Assembly: GCA_015478895.1 (NCBI GenBank)
Contig: JADMKK010000001.1
Coordinates: 1 to 49,790 of the forward strand
Reading direction: 5' to 3'
Source: Comamonas sp.
GTDB lineage: Bacteria; Pseudomonadota; Gammaproteobacteria; Burkholderiales; Burkholderiaceae_C
DNA: 49,790 bases
A program made the translations under genes and the position numbers. Position 1 is the stretch's first letter. Each line of letters begins with the position of its first letter. Below, piece by piece: positions 16,135 to 24,759 of this stretch. Under the pieces are notes generated by a model. It made no database searches. It was not told where the DNA came from and saw nothing but the letters and a program-made list of their open reading frames with translations.

Positions 16135-17513
16135 GCCAGCACGCGCAACACTTCTGTGGCGTCCGTCAGTTGCTCCAGGTTGCGGATCATGTCGTGCGCC
16201 TTGGCCAGTTGCTCGGCAGAGGGCTTGTTGGCGGCCAGTGCTGCACTTTCCATGAATTTTTCGTTCAGGTATTCCCAGGTCATGGGGCATTCCACATCGC
16301 CAGGCACGTTTTCCCCTACACGCGACAAGGTGCGACCATCGTGGGTCACGATGTCCAGGCGACCCTTGGGCAGCATGCCATTCCAGTTAAAGCCTTCATC
16401 GACCACCGCCACAATCTTGTCGGCAGTGGCAATCACCTCAGGGTCTTGCAACGCAGTGCCAAAGAAGTCTGAAAGTTTGACACTGCCCTTGGTAGCGGCC
16501 ACGGCAACGCAGTAAGGAATGCTGAACTTGGCATCCGCAGGAGTTGCTGGGCGGCGGCGGCCTTCAATCGGTTCGCACAACTGCTTTTGAAAATCGCCCA
16601 CATTCACACGAATTTGCGCAATGTCTTTCACTGACAGCTGGTGCTCACGCATCAGCTCCAGCGTGGCATGGATAAAGCCATGCGATGCACCACACGAAGG
16701 CCAAGGCTTGTACAGAATGTCGCCGCCCGCAAAGCTGCGACCCAGGTCTTTGAGCATGCTCTCGCGGTTGTACTCACCGTCAAAGTACACATTGAATAAA
16801 CCAGCCTTGCCTTCGAACATGCTTTGCACACCGCGAATGTTCTTTTGCGCCATCAACGCACCCAGCACGGCACCCTTGGTCGAAAACCCTGCATACATGC
16901 CGCGCAAATCGCTGCCCACACCGTAAGCCAGCTCCAACGTACCGCAGCACTGCATGCCAGCAATACCAAGTGCGCTAATGGTTTGTTCACGGTTTAAGCC
17001 CAAGATATGCGCCGATGCAGCAGCGGCAGAAAACACACCCACCACGGTGGTGATGTGCCAGTCCAGCCGGCTGGCCACACCACGGCGTATGCGCATAAAC
17101 ATGTCCTGCCCCGCAGCCACTGCGGCAATCATTTGCTTGCCAGAGACACCCCCTGCGCGCTCGGCCAGCGCAAATACCGCAGGCACGATGGAACTGCTGG
17201 GGTGGTGCCCTTCTGGAGCGTGATCGTCAAAGTCCAAACAATGGGCCATGGCTCCATTGTGAAACGCAGCCCATAACGCAGGTGCTTTGCCACCAAAACC
17301 CAAGAGGGAGCTTTCTGGAGTGCCGCCGGCCTCAGTGACCAAGGCATTGACGCCTTGTACTGCAGGCTCCACACCAGTCGCAGCCAATATCACACCCAAG
17401 GTATCCAAAATACTTTTCTTGGCACCTTCAATGGCAGACTCAGGTAAATCCTCATAGCGGGTATTCACTACAAATTCGGCGAAATCGTGAGAAAGCTCTT
17501 GGTTTTGCGACAC
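16131..17513 (-). CDS. MmgE/PrpD family protein
   Basis: This 460-residue member has the typical N-terminal pattern (FVVNTRYEDLPESAIEGAKK, then ILDTLGVILAATG) and the AHCLDFDDHAPEGHHPSSS active-site region with conserved Asp and His residues. It is translated from a GTG at 17513, with GGAGA 7 nt upstream. It is coupled to the next MmgE/PrpD gene by a 4-bp overlap and runs divergently from a third family member at 17746. The three are quite different from each other, so they are not a recent triplication. The reaction is presumably dehydration or decarboxylation of a polycarboxylic acid, by family analogy only. Confidence 0.9.
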   Translation of the reverse strand: MSQNQELSHDFAEFVVNTRYEDLPESAIEGAKKSILDTLGVILAATGVEPAVQGVNALVTEAGGTPESSLLGFGGKAPALWAAFHNGAMAHCLDFDDHAPEGHHPSSSIVPAVFALAERAGGVSGKQMIAAVAAGQDMFMRIRRGVASRLDWHITTVVGVFSAAAASAHILGLNREQTISALGIAGMQCCGTLELAYGVGSDLRGMYAGFSTKGAVLGALMAQKNIRGVQSMFEGKAGLFNVYFDGEYNRESMLKDLGRSFAGGDILYKPWPSCGASHGFIHATLELMREHQLSVKDIAQIRVNVGDFQKQLCEPIEGRRRPATPADAKFSIPYCVAVAATKGSVKLSDFFGTALQDPEVIATADKIVAVVDEGFNWNGMLPKGRLDIVTHDGRTLSRVGENVPGDVECPMTWEYLNEKFMESAALAANKPSAEQLAKAHDMIRNLEQLTDATEVLRVLA

Positions 17514-17745
17514 GTTCTTGTCTCCATTTTTATGAATGAAGTTTTAAGTCTGCCTAACGTAGTTTTAGCCGTCTCTACATATATACCGTCCAACAAGTAA
17601 ATAAAAATTACCTCTTCATCCGCGATGTTTGGGGAAACCCTTCTTTAGCAAAACTGACGCTAGGAGCAATATAAGCAACTGGACTTACAACCATTGCATG
17701 CACAGACTTCAGCAGAACTTAACAACCAAGATGAAAAGGCCTGCT
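17514..17745. promoter_or_regulatory. Divergent promoter region between two MmgE/PrpD genes
   Basis: This 232-bp gap separates divergent genes and must contain promoters for both directions. It is AT-rich (for example tacatatataccg near 17577-17589). The LysR regulator encoded at 20181 is the obvious candidate to bind here, but I could not identify a clear T-N11-A palindrome. Confidence 0.45.
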
Positions 17746-19104
17746 ATGGATCTCGCGCATCACCTTGCAGCTAACGCTGTCAGTCGCCAATACCAGCAAC
17801 TTTCCACTGCCACCATTGACGCCACCGTTGACGGGTTGATCGACAGCCTGGCTTGCGCGCTAGCGGGGGCGCACTCCCACGGTTTGCAGGAAGCACGCCA
17901 AGCGCTGGGGCGCTGGGGCAACACAGGTAGCACCGTGTGGGGTGGTTTTGGTCAGGCACCTGCGCCTTTTGCAGCGTTCTTGAATGCGGTGTCCATGCAT
18001 GCGCTGGACTATGACGACACCGATGACAAAGTGCCATTGCATGCCAATGGATTGGTCCTGCCCGGACTGATGGCCACCATGGAGCAAGACAGCCCCGACA
18101 CCGATGGCCGCGAGTTTCTGACGGCCATCGCGGTGGGTGTAGATGGCGCCATGCGCATTGGCCGTGCAGGGGGACCCAAAGGTTCACGCGGCTGGAATTA
18201 CAGCGTGATTAGTGGATCGGTCGGCGCAGTGCTGGCCATTGCACGCCAGCGCCGCTGGGATACCGCAATGACGGTGAACGCACTGGGACACCAACTCACG
18301 CAGACGGCTGGCAGCTTGCAATCGATCATCGACGGCAGCATGGCCAAACGCTTTCAGCCTGCTCAAATGGTCAAAAACGTGGTGTTTGCCACGGCTTTGG
18401 CAGAGGCTGGCATTGATGGCCCCCGCAATGTGTTTGAAGGTAAGGCTGGTTTTATCAACCTTTATCAAGACGGCAAATTTGATCTGGAAAACGTGCTCAA
18501 GGGCATGGAAACCTGCGTGCTGGTGGAAGACCTGAGCCTCAAGCCCTACCCCGCTTGCCGCTTTACCCACGCACCCATTGATCTGGCTTTAGAGCTGCAC
18601 GCACGCGGCCTGCGCCTTGCCGACATGCGCCAGTTGAATATCAAAGTCAGCGGCCAGGCGGTGAACATGGTGGGGCGCAAATACGACCCACAGACCGCAG
18701 GCATTGTCGATGCGCAATTCAGCATTGCTTACACAGCCGCTGTAGGGATTGAGCGCGGCGCCGTGCTGATCGCTGACTTTACGGACAGTGCCATTCGCGA
18801 TGCGCAGATTGGCAAGTTTGCACGCGACCAAATCCTCATTGAAGCTGATGAAACGCTGCCATTCCTAGGCATGACACCCGTGTTCTTTGAAGCCGAACTG
18901 CACAACGGTGAGCGCATTTCTCTGTCTACCCACGTCGTCTCGGGTGCTCCAGAAAAACGTCTCAGTGCCGAGCAACTGCGTGCCAAGGTGATCGATTGCC
19001 TGAAATACGGCCAATCGCGTGTTGATGCCGACGAGCTGATCCAAGCTGTCCATGCGCTGAAACAAGGCGCGCCTGTTTCCAAGCTGCTGGCCTTGCTCGC
19101 GTAA
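17746..19104 (+). CDS. MmgE/PrpD family protein
   Basis: This third MmgE/PrpD protein has 452 residues counted from the ATG at 17746, chosen because AAAAGG lies 6 nt upstream and the MDLAHHLA start matches the family; an ATG at 17731 is also possible, while longer forms would extend into the promoter region. The ALDYDDTDDKVPLHANGLVLPG segment corresponds to the active-site Asp/His region. It is followed after 46 bp by a Bug receptor gene, suggesting that it handles the compound bound or sensed by that receptor. Substrate unknown. Confidence 0.88.
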   Translation: MDLAHHLAANAVSRQYQQLSTATIDATVDGLIDSLACALAGAHSHGLQEARQALGRWGNTGSTVWGGFGQAPAPFAAFLNAVSMHALDYDDTDDKVPLHANGLVLPGLMATMEQDSPDTDGREFLTAIAVGVDGAMRIGRAGGPKGSRGWNYSVISGSVGAVLAIARQRRWDTAMTVNALGHQLTQTAGSLQSIIDGSMAKRFQPAQMVKNVVFATALAEAGIDGPRNVFEGKAGFINLYQDGKFDLENVLKGMETCVLVEDLSLKPYPACRFTHAPIDLALELHARGLRLADMRQLNIKVSGQAVNMVGRKYDPQTAGIVDAQFSIAYTAAVGIERGAVLIADFTDSAIRDAQIGKFARDQILIEADETLPFLGMTPVFFEAELHNGERISLSTHVVSGAPEKRLSAEQLRAKVIDCLKYGQSRVDADELIQAVHALKQGAPVSKLLALLA

Positions 19105-19150
19105 GCACATCGATTTCACATATCTGCAAAAAATTCAGGAGACAAAAAAT

Positions 19151-20110
19151 ATGCAACGTAGAGCTTTTATCAACCGTATGACCGTGGCTTTGGGCGGAAC
19201 CATGTTGGGTAGCAGTGCTTTGGCAAAAACAGGCTATCCAGAAAAACCCATTCGAATCATCGTACCGACGTCACCTGGCGGTGCAACAGATGCTGTTGCC
19301 CGCTTGTTTGCAGAACAGGTCGGTAAAAAGCTGGGGAATTCCATCGTGGTGGAAAACATACCCGGTGCTGCCACACTGCTGGGTGTGCGCCAAGCAGCCT
19401 CTGCCAAGCCCGACGGTTATACGCTGAGCATCATGGCCAATTCGTTCACTGCCATTCCGCATGTAGACAAGAATGCACGCTACAAAACTTCGGATTTCAA
19501 GGGTGTCAGCTATCTGGCACGCTCCAAGATGTTCTTGGTAGTGCCCGCACAATCGCCCTACCGGACTTTGAAAGATCTGATTGATGCCGCAAGCAAAGCC
19601 CCGGGCAAACTGTCTTATGCCACGGTGGGCGTAGGCACGTCTTCCCATGTGCCGCTCGAAATGCTCAGCCAGGAAGCCAAGATCGAATTGATGCCCATCC
19701 CCTACAAAGGGATCACCAACGCCATTCCTGACGTGATTGCTGGCCGTATCGACATGATGATGGGCACAGGTGCATCGACCAACGCACTGATCGAGAGTGG
19801 AAAGTTGCGCGCACTGGCTGTCGCCAATGATCAGCGCTTGTCTTTCTTGCCCAATGTGCCCACCTTTGCCGAACTCGGTTTCAAAGACGTTATGTACGAG
19901 CTGTACTTGGGACTCATGGCTCCGGCCCGAACCCCTGAACCTATCCTCCAAGCGCTGTCTCAAGCTTTTGAAAGCGTCAAGGCAGATCGCGCACTGACAG
20001 AACGACTCGCGCTGCTGGATCAGGAACTGCCAGACATGCACTCTTCGGAGCAATTCAACAAGTTCTTGCAGCAAGATGAACAGCGAATGCGCACTTTGCT
20101 GAGCAAATAA
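19151..20110 (+). CDS. Bug-type (TTT family) periplasmic solute-binding protein
   Basis: The 319-residue protein has an N-terminal signal peptide with a twin-Arg stretch (MQRRAFINRM, then a hydrophobic segment ending in SSALA). The mature part begins with the Bug pattern YPEKPIRIIVPTSPGGATDAVARL. These periplasmic proteins bind carboxylates or related small molecules, often for the TctAB transporter, but no TctA or TctB gene is present here. A good CAGGAGA site precedes the ATG. It lies between an MmgE/PrpD gene and the LysR gene in the same direction. Confidence 0.94.
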   Translation: MQRRAFINRMTVALGGTMLGSSALAKTGYPEKPIRIIVPTSPGGATDAVARLFAEQVGKKLGNSIVVENIPGAATLLGVRQAASAKPDGYTLSIMANSFTAIPHVDKNARYKTSDFKGVSYLARSKMFLVVPAQSPYRTLKDLIDAASKAPGKLSYATVGVGTSSHVPLEMLSQEAKIELMPIPYKGITNAIPDVIAGRIDMMMGTGASTNALIESGKLRALAVANDQRLSFLPNVPTFAELGFKDVMYELYLGLMAPARTPEPILQALSQAFESVKADRALTERLALLDQELPDMHSSEQFNKFLQQDEQRMRTLLSK

Positions 20111-20180
20111 TGCCGACCAATGGCGCTGTGCCGTTCTTTTCTAGGCTTAACCGGCCCCAAAACCAGAGGAAGGTTCTCCT

Positions 20181-21113
20181 ATGGAACTGAGACATTTACG
20201 CTATTTCATTGCCGCCGCTGAAGAGGAACACTTCGGCCGTGCCGCAGAGCGCATGTATGTCACCAGACCTGCTGTTTCTCAGATCATTGCAGACCTTGAA
20301 AATGAGATGGGGACGCCCTTGTTTGAACGCCAGGCCCACCGGGTCAAATTGACAGCGGCAGGCAGCGTTTTTCTCACACAGTTGCAAGAGCTGATGAGGG
20401 GCTTGAGCCAAGCCATCACCGTCACTCGCGATGTGGGGGCGGGCCGCACCGGCATGCTCAATATTGGTTATGGCTCGTTGACACTGCTGCACCCGTTGTT
20501 TCGTGCTGCGGTGAAAGCCTTTAATGAGGCTTTGCCGGATGTGAAGCTATCGCTGGTAGAAATCCCCAGCTCGCAGCAGGTGCGCGCCTTGGCAGACGGC
20601 CGCATTCATGCAGGCTTTATGCACTTCAGCAACATGCCTGACGCGACCAAGAAGCGCAAAGGCAAAGAAAACGGCTTAGACCAAGAAAGCACCGTACTTG
20701 ACAGTCTGAAAATCCAGACGGAAGGACTGGGCCTGGTCGTCCCCAAAGATCACCCTTTTGCGCAACGTAAATCGGTCGCCTTGGCAGAGTTGATTTCCGA
20801 GAAATGGGTCGTGATTCCACATTCCACCGTAAGTCCAGGTTACGGGCCGCTTTACACCATCTGCCAGCAGGCCGGTTTTGAGCCCCGCATCGTGCAGGAG
20901 GTCAACAGCATCACGACTTTGCTCAACTTAGTTTCGGTAGGCGTTGGCATTGGCTTGGTCGTAACTGGCAAAGGCTTTGTGTTTCCGAACAATCTGTCTG
21001 TGCTGCACATTGAAGATGTGTCCTACCCCTCTACGTTCGCGCTGTGCTGGGTACGCGGACGCATGGAGCCTACGTTGGCGCGCTTCATTGATGTGGTGAA
21101 AGAGGTCAAATAA
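20181..21113 (+). CDS. LysR-family transcriptional regulator
   Basis: The 310-residue protein begins with the LysR winged helix-turn-helix (MELRHLRYFIAAAEEEHFGRAA, residues 1-60, with RPAVSQIIADLE as recognition helix) and continues into a type-2 periplasmic-binding-protein effector domain (about 90-300). AGAGGAAGG precedes the start. It is the only regulator in the catabolic locus and probably controls it in response to a substrate or CoA ester. A strong terminator follows. Confidence 0.95.
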   Translation: MELRHLRYFIAAAEEEHFGRAAERMYVTRPAVSQIIADLENEMGTPLFERQAHRVKLTAAGSVFLTQLQELMRGLSQAITVTRDVGAGRTGMLNIGYGSLTLLHPLFRAAVKAFNEALPDVKLSLVEIPSSQQVRALADGRIHAGFMHFSNMPDATKKRKGKENGLDQESTVLDSLKIQTEGLGLVVPKDHPFAQRKSVALAELISEKWVVIPHSTVSPGYGPLYTICQQAGFEPRIVQEVNSITTLLNLVSVGVGIGLVVTGKGFVFPNNLSVLHIEDVSYPSTFALCWVRGRMEPTLARFIDVVKEVK

Positions 21114-21151
21114 TTCTGCGAGGCTGAACACCCATCGCGCGGCTCCCATTA

Positions 21152-21185
21152 ACAAAGCCCCTGGTTCTACAACCAGGGGCTTTGT
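21152..21185. terminator. Bidirectional rho-independent terminator
   Basis: A perfect 15-bp stem (acaaagcccctggtt / aaccaggggctttgt) with a 4-nt loop lies between the convergent lysR-type gene and the Bug gene at 21250. The A/T-rich outer stem gives U tracts on both strands. Confidence 0.9.
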
Positions 21186-21249
21186 CATTGGCAATGAGCA
21201 ATTGTGCATGCAGGTGGCGGACAACGCATGCATCGACCGCCACCCAGGT

Positions 21250-22212
21250 TTACTCAATCACGATATTGGCTTTTTTCACCACTTTGCTCATTACTTTTTC
21301 TTCATTCGCCAAGAATTGATTGAACTTTGGTACAGAGTCTTCAGCCGGCAAGTCTTGTCCCAACTCATGCAGGCGACGCTGCACATGCGGGTAATGCTTG
21401 ACCTTCTCAGCCGCAGCAGAAAGTTTGGCAATCACATCAGGGCTGGTTCCTTGCTTGACCATGAGTCCCAAGATCAGTTCGTACACCACGTCCGAGTAGC
21501 CCAATTCAGTGAAGGTCGGAACACCCTGGAAGTGCGCATTGCGCTCTTTGGTCGTTGTGGCCAACGCCTTGACCTTGCCAATCTTCAGGAGTTCGCCCAC
21601 TGTGGCTGCATTACTCATCATGAAGTCAACGCGTCCGCTCACTACATCTGGAATCGCTTGGGCACTCCCTTTATAGGAAATCATCTGCAAATTGACACCG
21701 GCATTTTGCGCAAACAACTCTGCAGGCAAGTGCGAAGTGGTGCCCACTCCTACCGACGAAAACGTCACTGCACCTGGATTTTTCTTGGCGAAAGTCACCA
21801 AGTCTTGCAGTGTTTGATATGGCGAACTTGCACCCACTACCAAAGCCAGCGGCATTTTTGAAAGATAACTCACGCCGGTAAAATCACTGGTTTTGAAACC
21901 AGCTTTTTTATCTACGTAAGGCATGGTCACAATCGTATTGGCGAAAATTGGAACGGTATAGCCATCGGCTTCGGCATTCAAGGCTCTCTTGATCGCCATA
22001 ATCGTCCCTACACCAGGAACATTTTCTGGAATTACAGGGTTTTTAAGCTCCTTGGAAATCTCTTCTGCATAAAGGCGACCTACGGCGTCGGAAACCCCGC
22101 CCGGTACGCTAGGAATAATTATTTTAATAGGCTTATCAGGGTATGCATGGGCCACCTTAGCAACTGAAACTGCCAACAAAAATACCGAAAAATATTTAAT
22201 ACTTTTTTTCAT
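21250..22212 (-). CDS. Bug-type (TTT family) periplasmic solute-binding protein
   Basis: This 320-residue receptor has a Sec signal peptide (MKKSIKYFSVFLLAVSVAKVAHA) and the Bug motif YPDKPIKIIIPSVPGGVSDAVGRL. It is the last gene of a minus-strand set: Bug receptor, porin, Bug receptor. Base composition is lower in GC than in the neighbouring operons. It probably binds a carboxylate in the periplasm; whether it delivers to a distant TctAB transporter or acts as a sensor is not visible. Confidence 0.93.
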   Translation of the reverse strand: MKKSIKYFSVFLLAVSVAKVAHAYPDKPIKIIIPSVPGGVSDAVGRLYAEEISKELKNPVIPENVPGVGTIMAIKRALNAEADGYTVPIFANTIVTMPYVDKKAGFKTSDFTGVSYLSKMPLALVVGASSPYQTLQDLVTFAKKNPGAVTFSSVGVGTTSHLPAELFAQNAGVNLQMISYKGSAQAIPDVVSGRVDFMMSNAATVGELLKIGKVKALATTTKERNAHFQGVPTFTELGYSDVVYELILGLMVKQGTSPDVIAKLSAAAEKVKHYPHVQRRLHELGQDLPAEDSVPKFNQFLANEEKVMSKVVKKANIVIE

Positions 22213-22233
22213 TGTATTGATCTGCTTTCAATA

Positions 22234-23304
22234 TTAAAAACGGTGTCTCAGACCAAAGCTAAATTGGTTTTGCTGAGCTGCTGAAGAAAGGAATGAAATT
22301 GCTGCAATTCCGTCATTTTTTACAGTTTGGCGCGCAACGATCGAATAAAGCGCAGTGCGCTTGCTCAAGTTATAAACGGCCGAAAGGTTGTATTGCTTGA
22401 CATCGCTATCAAACGACGTTTTATCGTTCAACATTTGATAGCCCACTGCGAAATTCCATGCTTTAACAGGGATCGCAACGGAAACCGACGCTGTGTCCGC
22501 ATTATTCCCGCGAACATTTCGTGCATTTTTTTGCTTGGTGTAGATACCGTTAATACGCACACCGCTCCATAAATAACCTAAACCCACGCCAGCCACTTCA
22601 TCACGTGCTTGGTTATTTAAGCAACCTATTGCATCTTTACAGTCAGTTGTCAAATAACTGATACCTGCAGTCCAATTATTGCGCTTATAGCCAAGGCCTA
22701 AATTCCATGTCAAATTCGCGCTGCTTGAACCTGCCACTTCCCCGAGAGCAGTGAACGCATGGATTTTAAAACCCGCGAAATCAGGTGTCACATATTTGAT
22801 CGAGTTTGCGTAGCGTGTCGTTCCAATCGTATTGTTAAATCTGGCCAAGGAAGAGCCCGCAATACCTGCGCCGTCAATGCGCGCAGCAGGTGAGCCAAAC
22901 GCAGGGGTATGACTCAAAGGGCCCAATAAATCATAGATAGAGGGGCGTTGAAAGCCAAACTTCAAATCTCCCAGTGCCTGCGAAGTCAACCCCATCCAAG
23001 ACTGTCGATTCCAAAATGTAGTGGCCGAACCAATCGATCCGGTATCTAGACCGATACTGCTCTCTAGATTAAAAACAGCACTCAACCCTCCGCCCAAATC
23101 CTCTTTGCCCCGAATCCCTAAACGTGAGGTGTTCAGATTTCCGCTGTTCAATTCCGTAGAACTGGCGCCTTGCTTATCACTCACATGGGTAATGGCCGAA
23201 TCCACAATACCGTACAGCACCACTTCGGATGCTGCCTGAGCATGCACACTACCTGTGGCAATCACTGCGGCACAGACTGCTTTTAATTTTGATTTGATTT
23301 TCAT
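22234..23304 (-). CDS. Gram-negative trimeric porin
   Basis: The 356-residue outer-membrane porin has a signal peptide ending in AQAA, then SEVVLYGIVDSAITHVSDKQG, the classical betaproteobacterial porin start. It ends with Phe in FSFGLRHRF, the C-terminal beta-strand signature for outer-membrane insertion. The start at 23304 is preferred because AAGGAG lies 6 nt before it; two earlier in-frame ATGs are too close to or before that site. It sits between two Bug receptor genes and would admit their ligand through the outer membrane. Confidence 0.94.
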   Translation of the reverse strand: MKIKSKLKAVCAAVIATGSVHAQAASEVVLYGIVDSAITHVSDKQGASSTELNSGNLNTSRLGIRGKEDLGGGLSAVFNLESSIGLDTGSIGSATTFWNRQSWMGLTSQALGDLKFGFQRPSIYDLLGPLSHTPAFGSPAARIDGAGIAGSSLARFNNTIGTTRYANSIKYVTPDFAGFKIHAFTALGEVAGSSSANLTWNLGLGYKRNNWTAGISYLTTDCKDAIGCLNNQARDEVAGVGLGYLWSGVRINGIYTKQKNARNVRGNNADTASVSVAIPVKAWNFAVGYQMLNDKTSFDSDVKQYNLSAVYNLSKRTALYSIVARQTVKNDGIAAISFLSSAAQQNQFSFGLRHRF

Positions 23305-23324
23305 TTTCATCTCCTTGATCACTT

Positions 23325-24296
23325 TTATTCCATTCTTATATTATTTTCTTTAATTAACTTTGCATATTTAGCTTCATCCTCTAACAAAAATTTATCGAGC
23401 GCTTTCATATCATTCATTTTCAAATCAACTTCCTGTCCCAACTTTGACAAATTGGACAATAAAGCAGGATCATTTTTTACTGCATTAAATGTCGCTGCGA
23501 TATCATTTCTCATATCTTTACTGATACCGGCTCTCGCAACTAAAGAGATATAAATAATGTAAGTAACTTTCGGAAATCCTAATTCTTTGAACGTTGGAAT
23601 ATCAGGAAACTCTGCAGATCTTTCTTCTGAGGTAATCGCTAACGGGCGGATCTGACCACTCTTTAACGCAGCAAGCATGGAAGTGGGTGTTCCCATCATG
23701 CTATCTACACGTCCGCCAATCAAATCAATAACAGCAGGCGCGACTCCTTTATATGGCACATGGAGCAACTCAACTTCTGCTTCTTTTTGAAACATCTCCA
23801 TTGGTAAATGTGAGGTGGTTCCCATACCTCCGGATGCATAGCTCAAACCACTCGAATTTTTCTTCGCGGCAGCAATAAATTCAGCCAACGTCTTGTGGGG
23901 AGATTTTCCATTCACTACCAAAACCCCTGGACCTCTGGCCAATTCAGCCACTGGCACAAAGTCTTTAATAGGTGAATAGTTTGCTTTATCGTTTAAATGA
24001 GGAAATGTATAAACCGTATTAGCCACTGCTAATAGGGTGTACCCATCTGGTTCTGTCTTCAAAAAAGAATTTATTGCAATGGTCGAGCTGGCTCCCGCAA
24101 TGTTCTCCACCACGACTGGAACGCCAAATTTTCCTGTTATTTTTTCTGCATAAACTCTGGAGGCAACATCCGTCAACGCTCCTGGAGTACTTCCAACTAT
24201 TATTCTTACACTTTTTTGAGGATAACTTTTGTTAGACGCATGTGCCGCCAAAGCATATGCGCTTGCCAAAACGCCTAGAAAAAACCTTCTTTGCAT
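23325..24296 (-). CDS. Bug-type (TTT family) periplasmic solute-binding protein
   Basis: This 323-residue receptor has an N-terminal signal segment (MQRRFFLGVLASAYALAAHA) with adjacent Arg residues and the Bug pattern YPQKSVRIIVGSTPGALTDVASRV. GGAGG precedes the ATG at 24296. The coding sequence is markedly AT-rich for this window, which fits recent acquisition or relaxed selection. It begins the Bug-porin-Bug set. The ligand is unknown. Confidence 0.93.
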   Translation of the reverse strand: MQRRFFLGVLASAYALAAHASNKSYPQKSVRIIVGSTPGALTDVASRVYAEKITGKFGVPVVVENIAGASSTIAINSFLKTEPDGYTLLAVANTVYTFPHLNDKANYSPIKDFVPVAELARGPGVLVVNGKSPHKTLAEFIAAAKKNSSGLSYASGGMGTTSHLPMEMFQKEAEVELLHVPYKGVAPAVIDLIGGRVDSMMGTPTSMLAALKSGQIRPLAITSEERSAEFPDIPTFKELGFPKVTYIIYISLVARAGISKDMRNDIAATFNAVKNDPALLSNLSKLGQEVDLKMNDMKALDKFLLEDEAKYAKLIKENNIRME

Positions 24297-24680
24297 AAAT
24301 CCTCCATGAATGGAAAATTCATTCTATGAAGGCAGCCGATTAAATAAAGTAATTTAAAATTATCAATCTATAAAATAAAATTACCTGAGCTTTCAAACAG
24401 ATGGAATCCTCAAAACACAGTAAAAACTCTTAAATAGAAACACCTATATTTGAATTCTCAAACCCCTAGAAAAAATTCCAGAAATGATTCAAACCTTATT
24501 TAATAAATATTTCGCAACAAAATATTTTAAAAATGGAGTTAACTTTGGGTTTATCTCTAATTGACATAGCGGTAATTTCCCCCATGAAGTGCGACATTGA
24601 AGAGGACGCAGAAACAGGCACTACCGCAAGCTGGTACAGCGACAAAGATGAACCAGTCCTCAAAGCCATTTCACCCATAA
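24297..24680. other. AT-rich intergenic region, no gene recognised
   Basis: About 380 bp without a supported gene. The first part should contain the promoter for the Bug-porin-Bug set and holds the inverted repeat gaatg-N7-cattc at 24308-24324. From about 24540 to 24680 two frames on opposite strands are open, but neither has a recognisable product, a ribosome-binding site or a homologue known to me. It could be the remnant of a deleted gene. Confidence 0.4.
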
Positions 24681-24710
24681 AAAAAAGGAGCTTATTCAAG
24701 CTCCTTTTTT
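24681..24710. terminator. Bidirectional rho-independent terminator
   Basis: A perfect 13-bp stem (aaaaaaggagctt / aagctcctttttt) with loop attc. On the minus strand it lies about 50 bp past the RNase G stop codon and should end the rsfS-rlmH-maf-rng transcript. Confidence 0.88.
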
Positions 24711-24721
24711 ATGCCATTTAT

Positions 24722-24755
24722 GCCTCTAGCCCTTATGCAGCAAGGGCGGGTAGCT
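24722..24755 (-). repeat. Dispersed intergenic repeat, copy 2
   Basis: gcctctagcccttatgcagc followed by aagggcgggtagct matches the complement of copy 1 (6-50) almost base for base, differing mainly at the loop. It lies between the rng stop codon and its terminator, just as copy 1 lies just past the etfB stop codon. Confidence 0.6.
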
Positions 24756-24759
24756 CACT

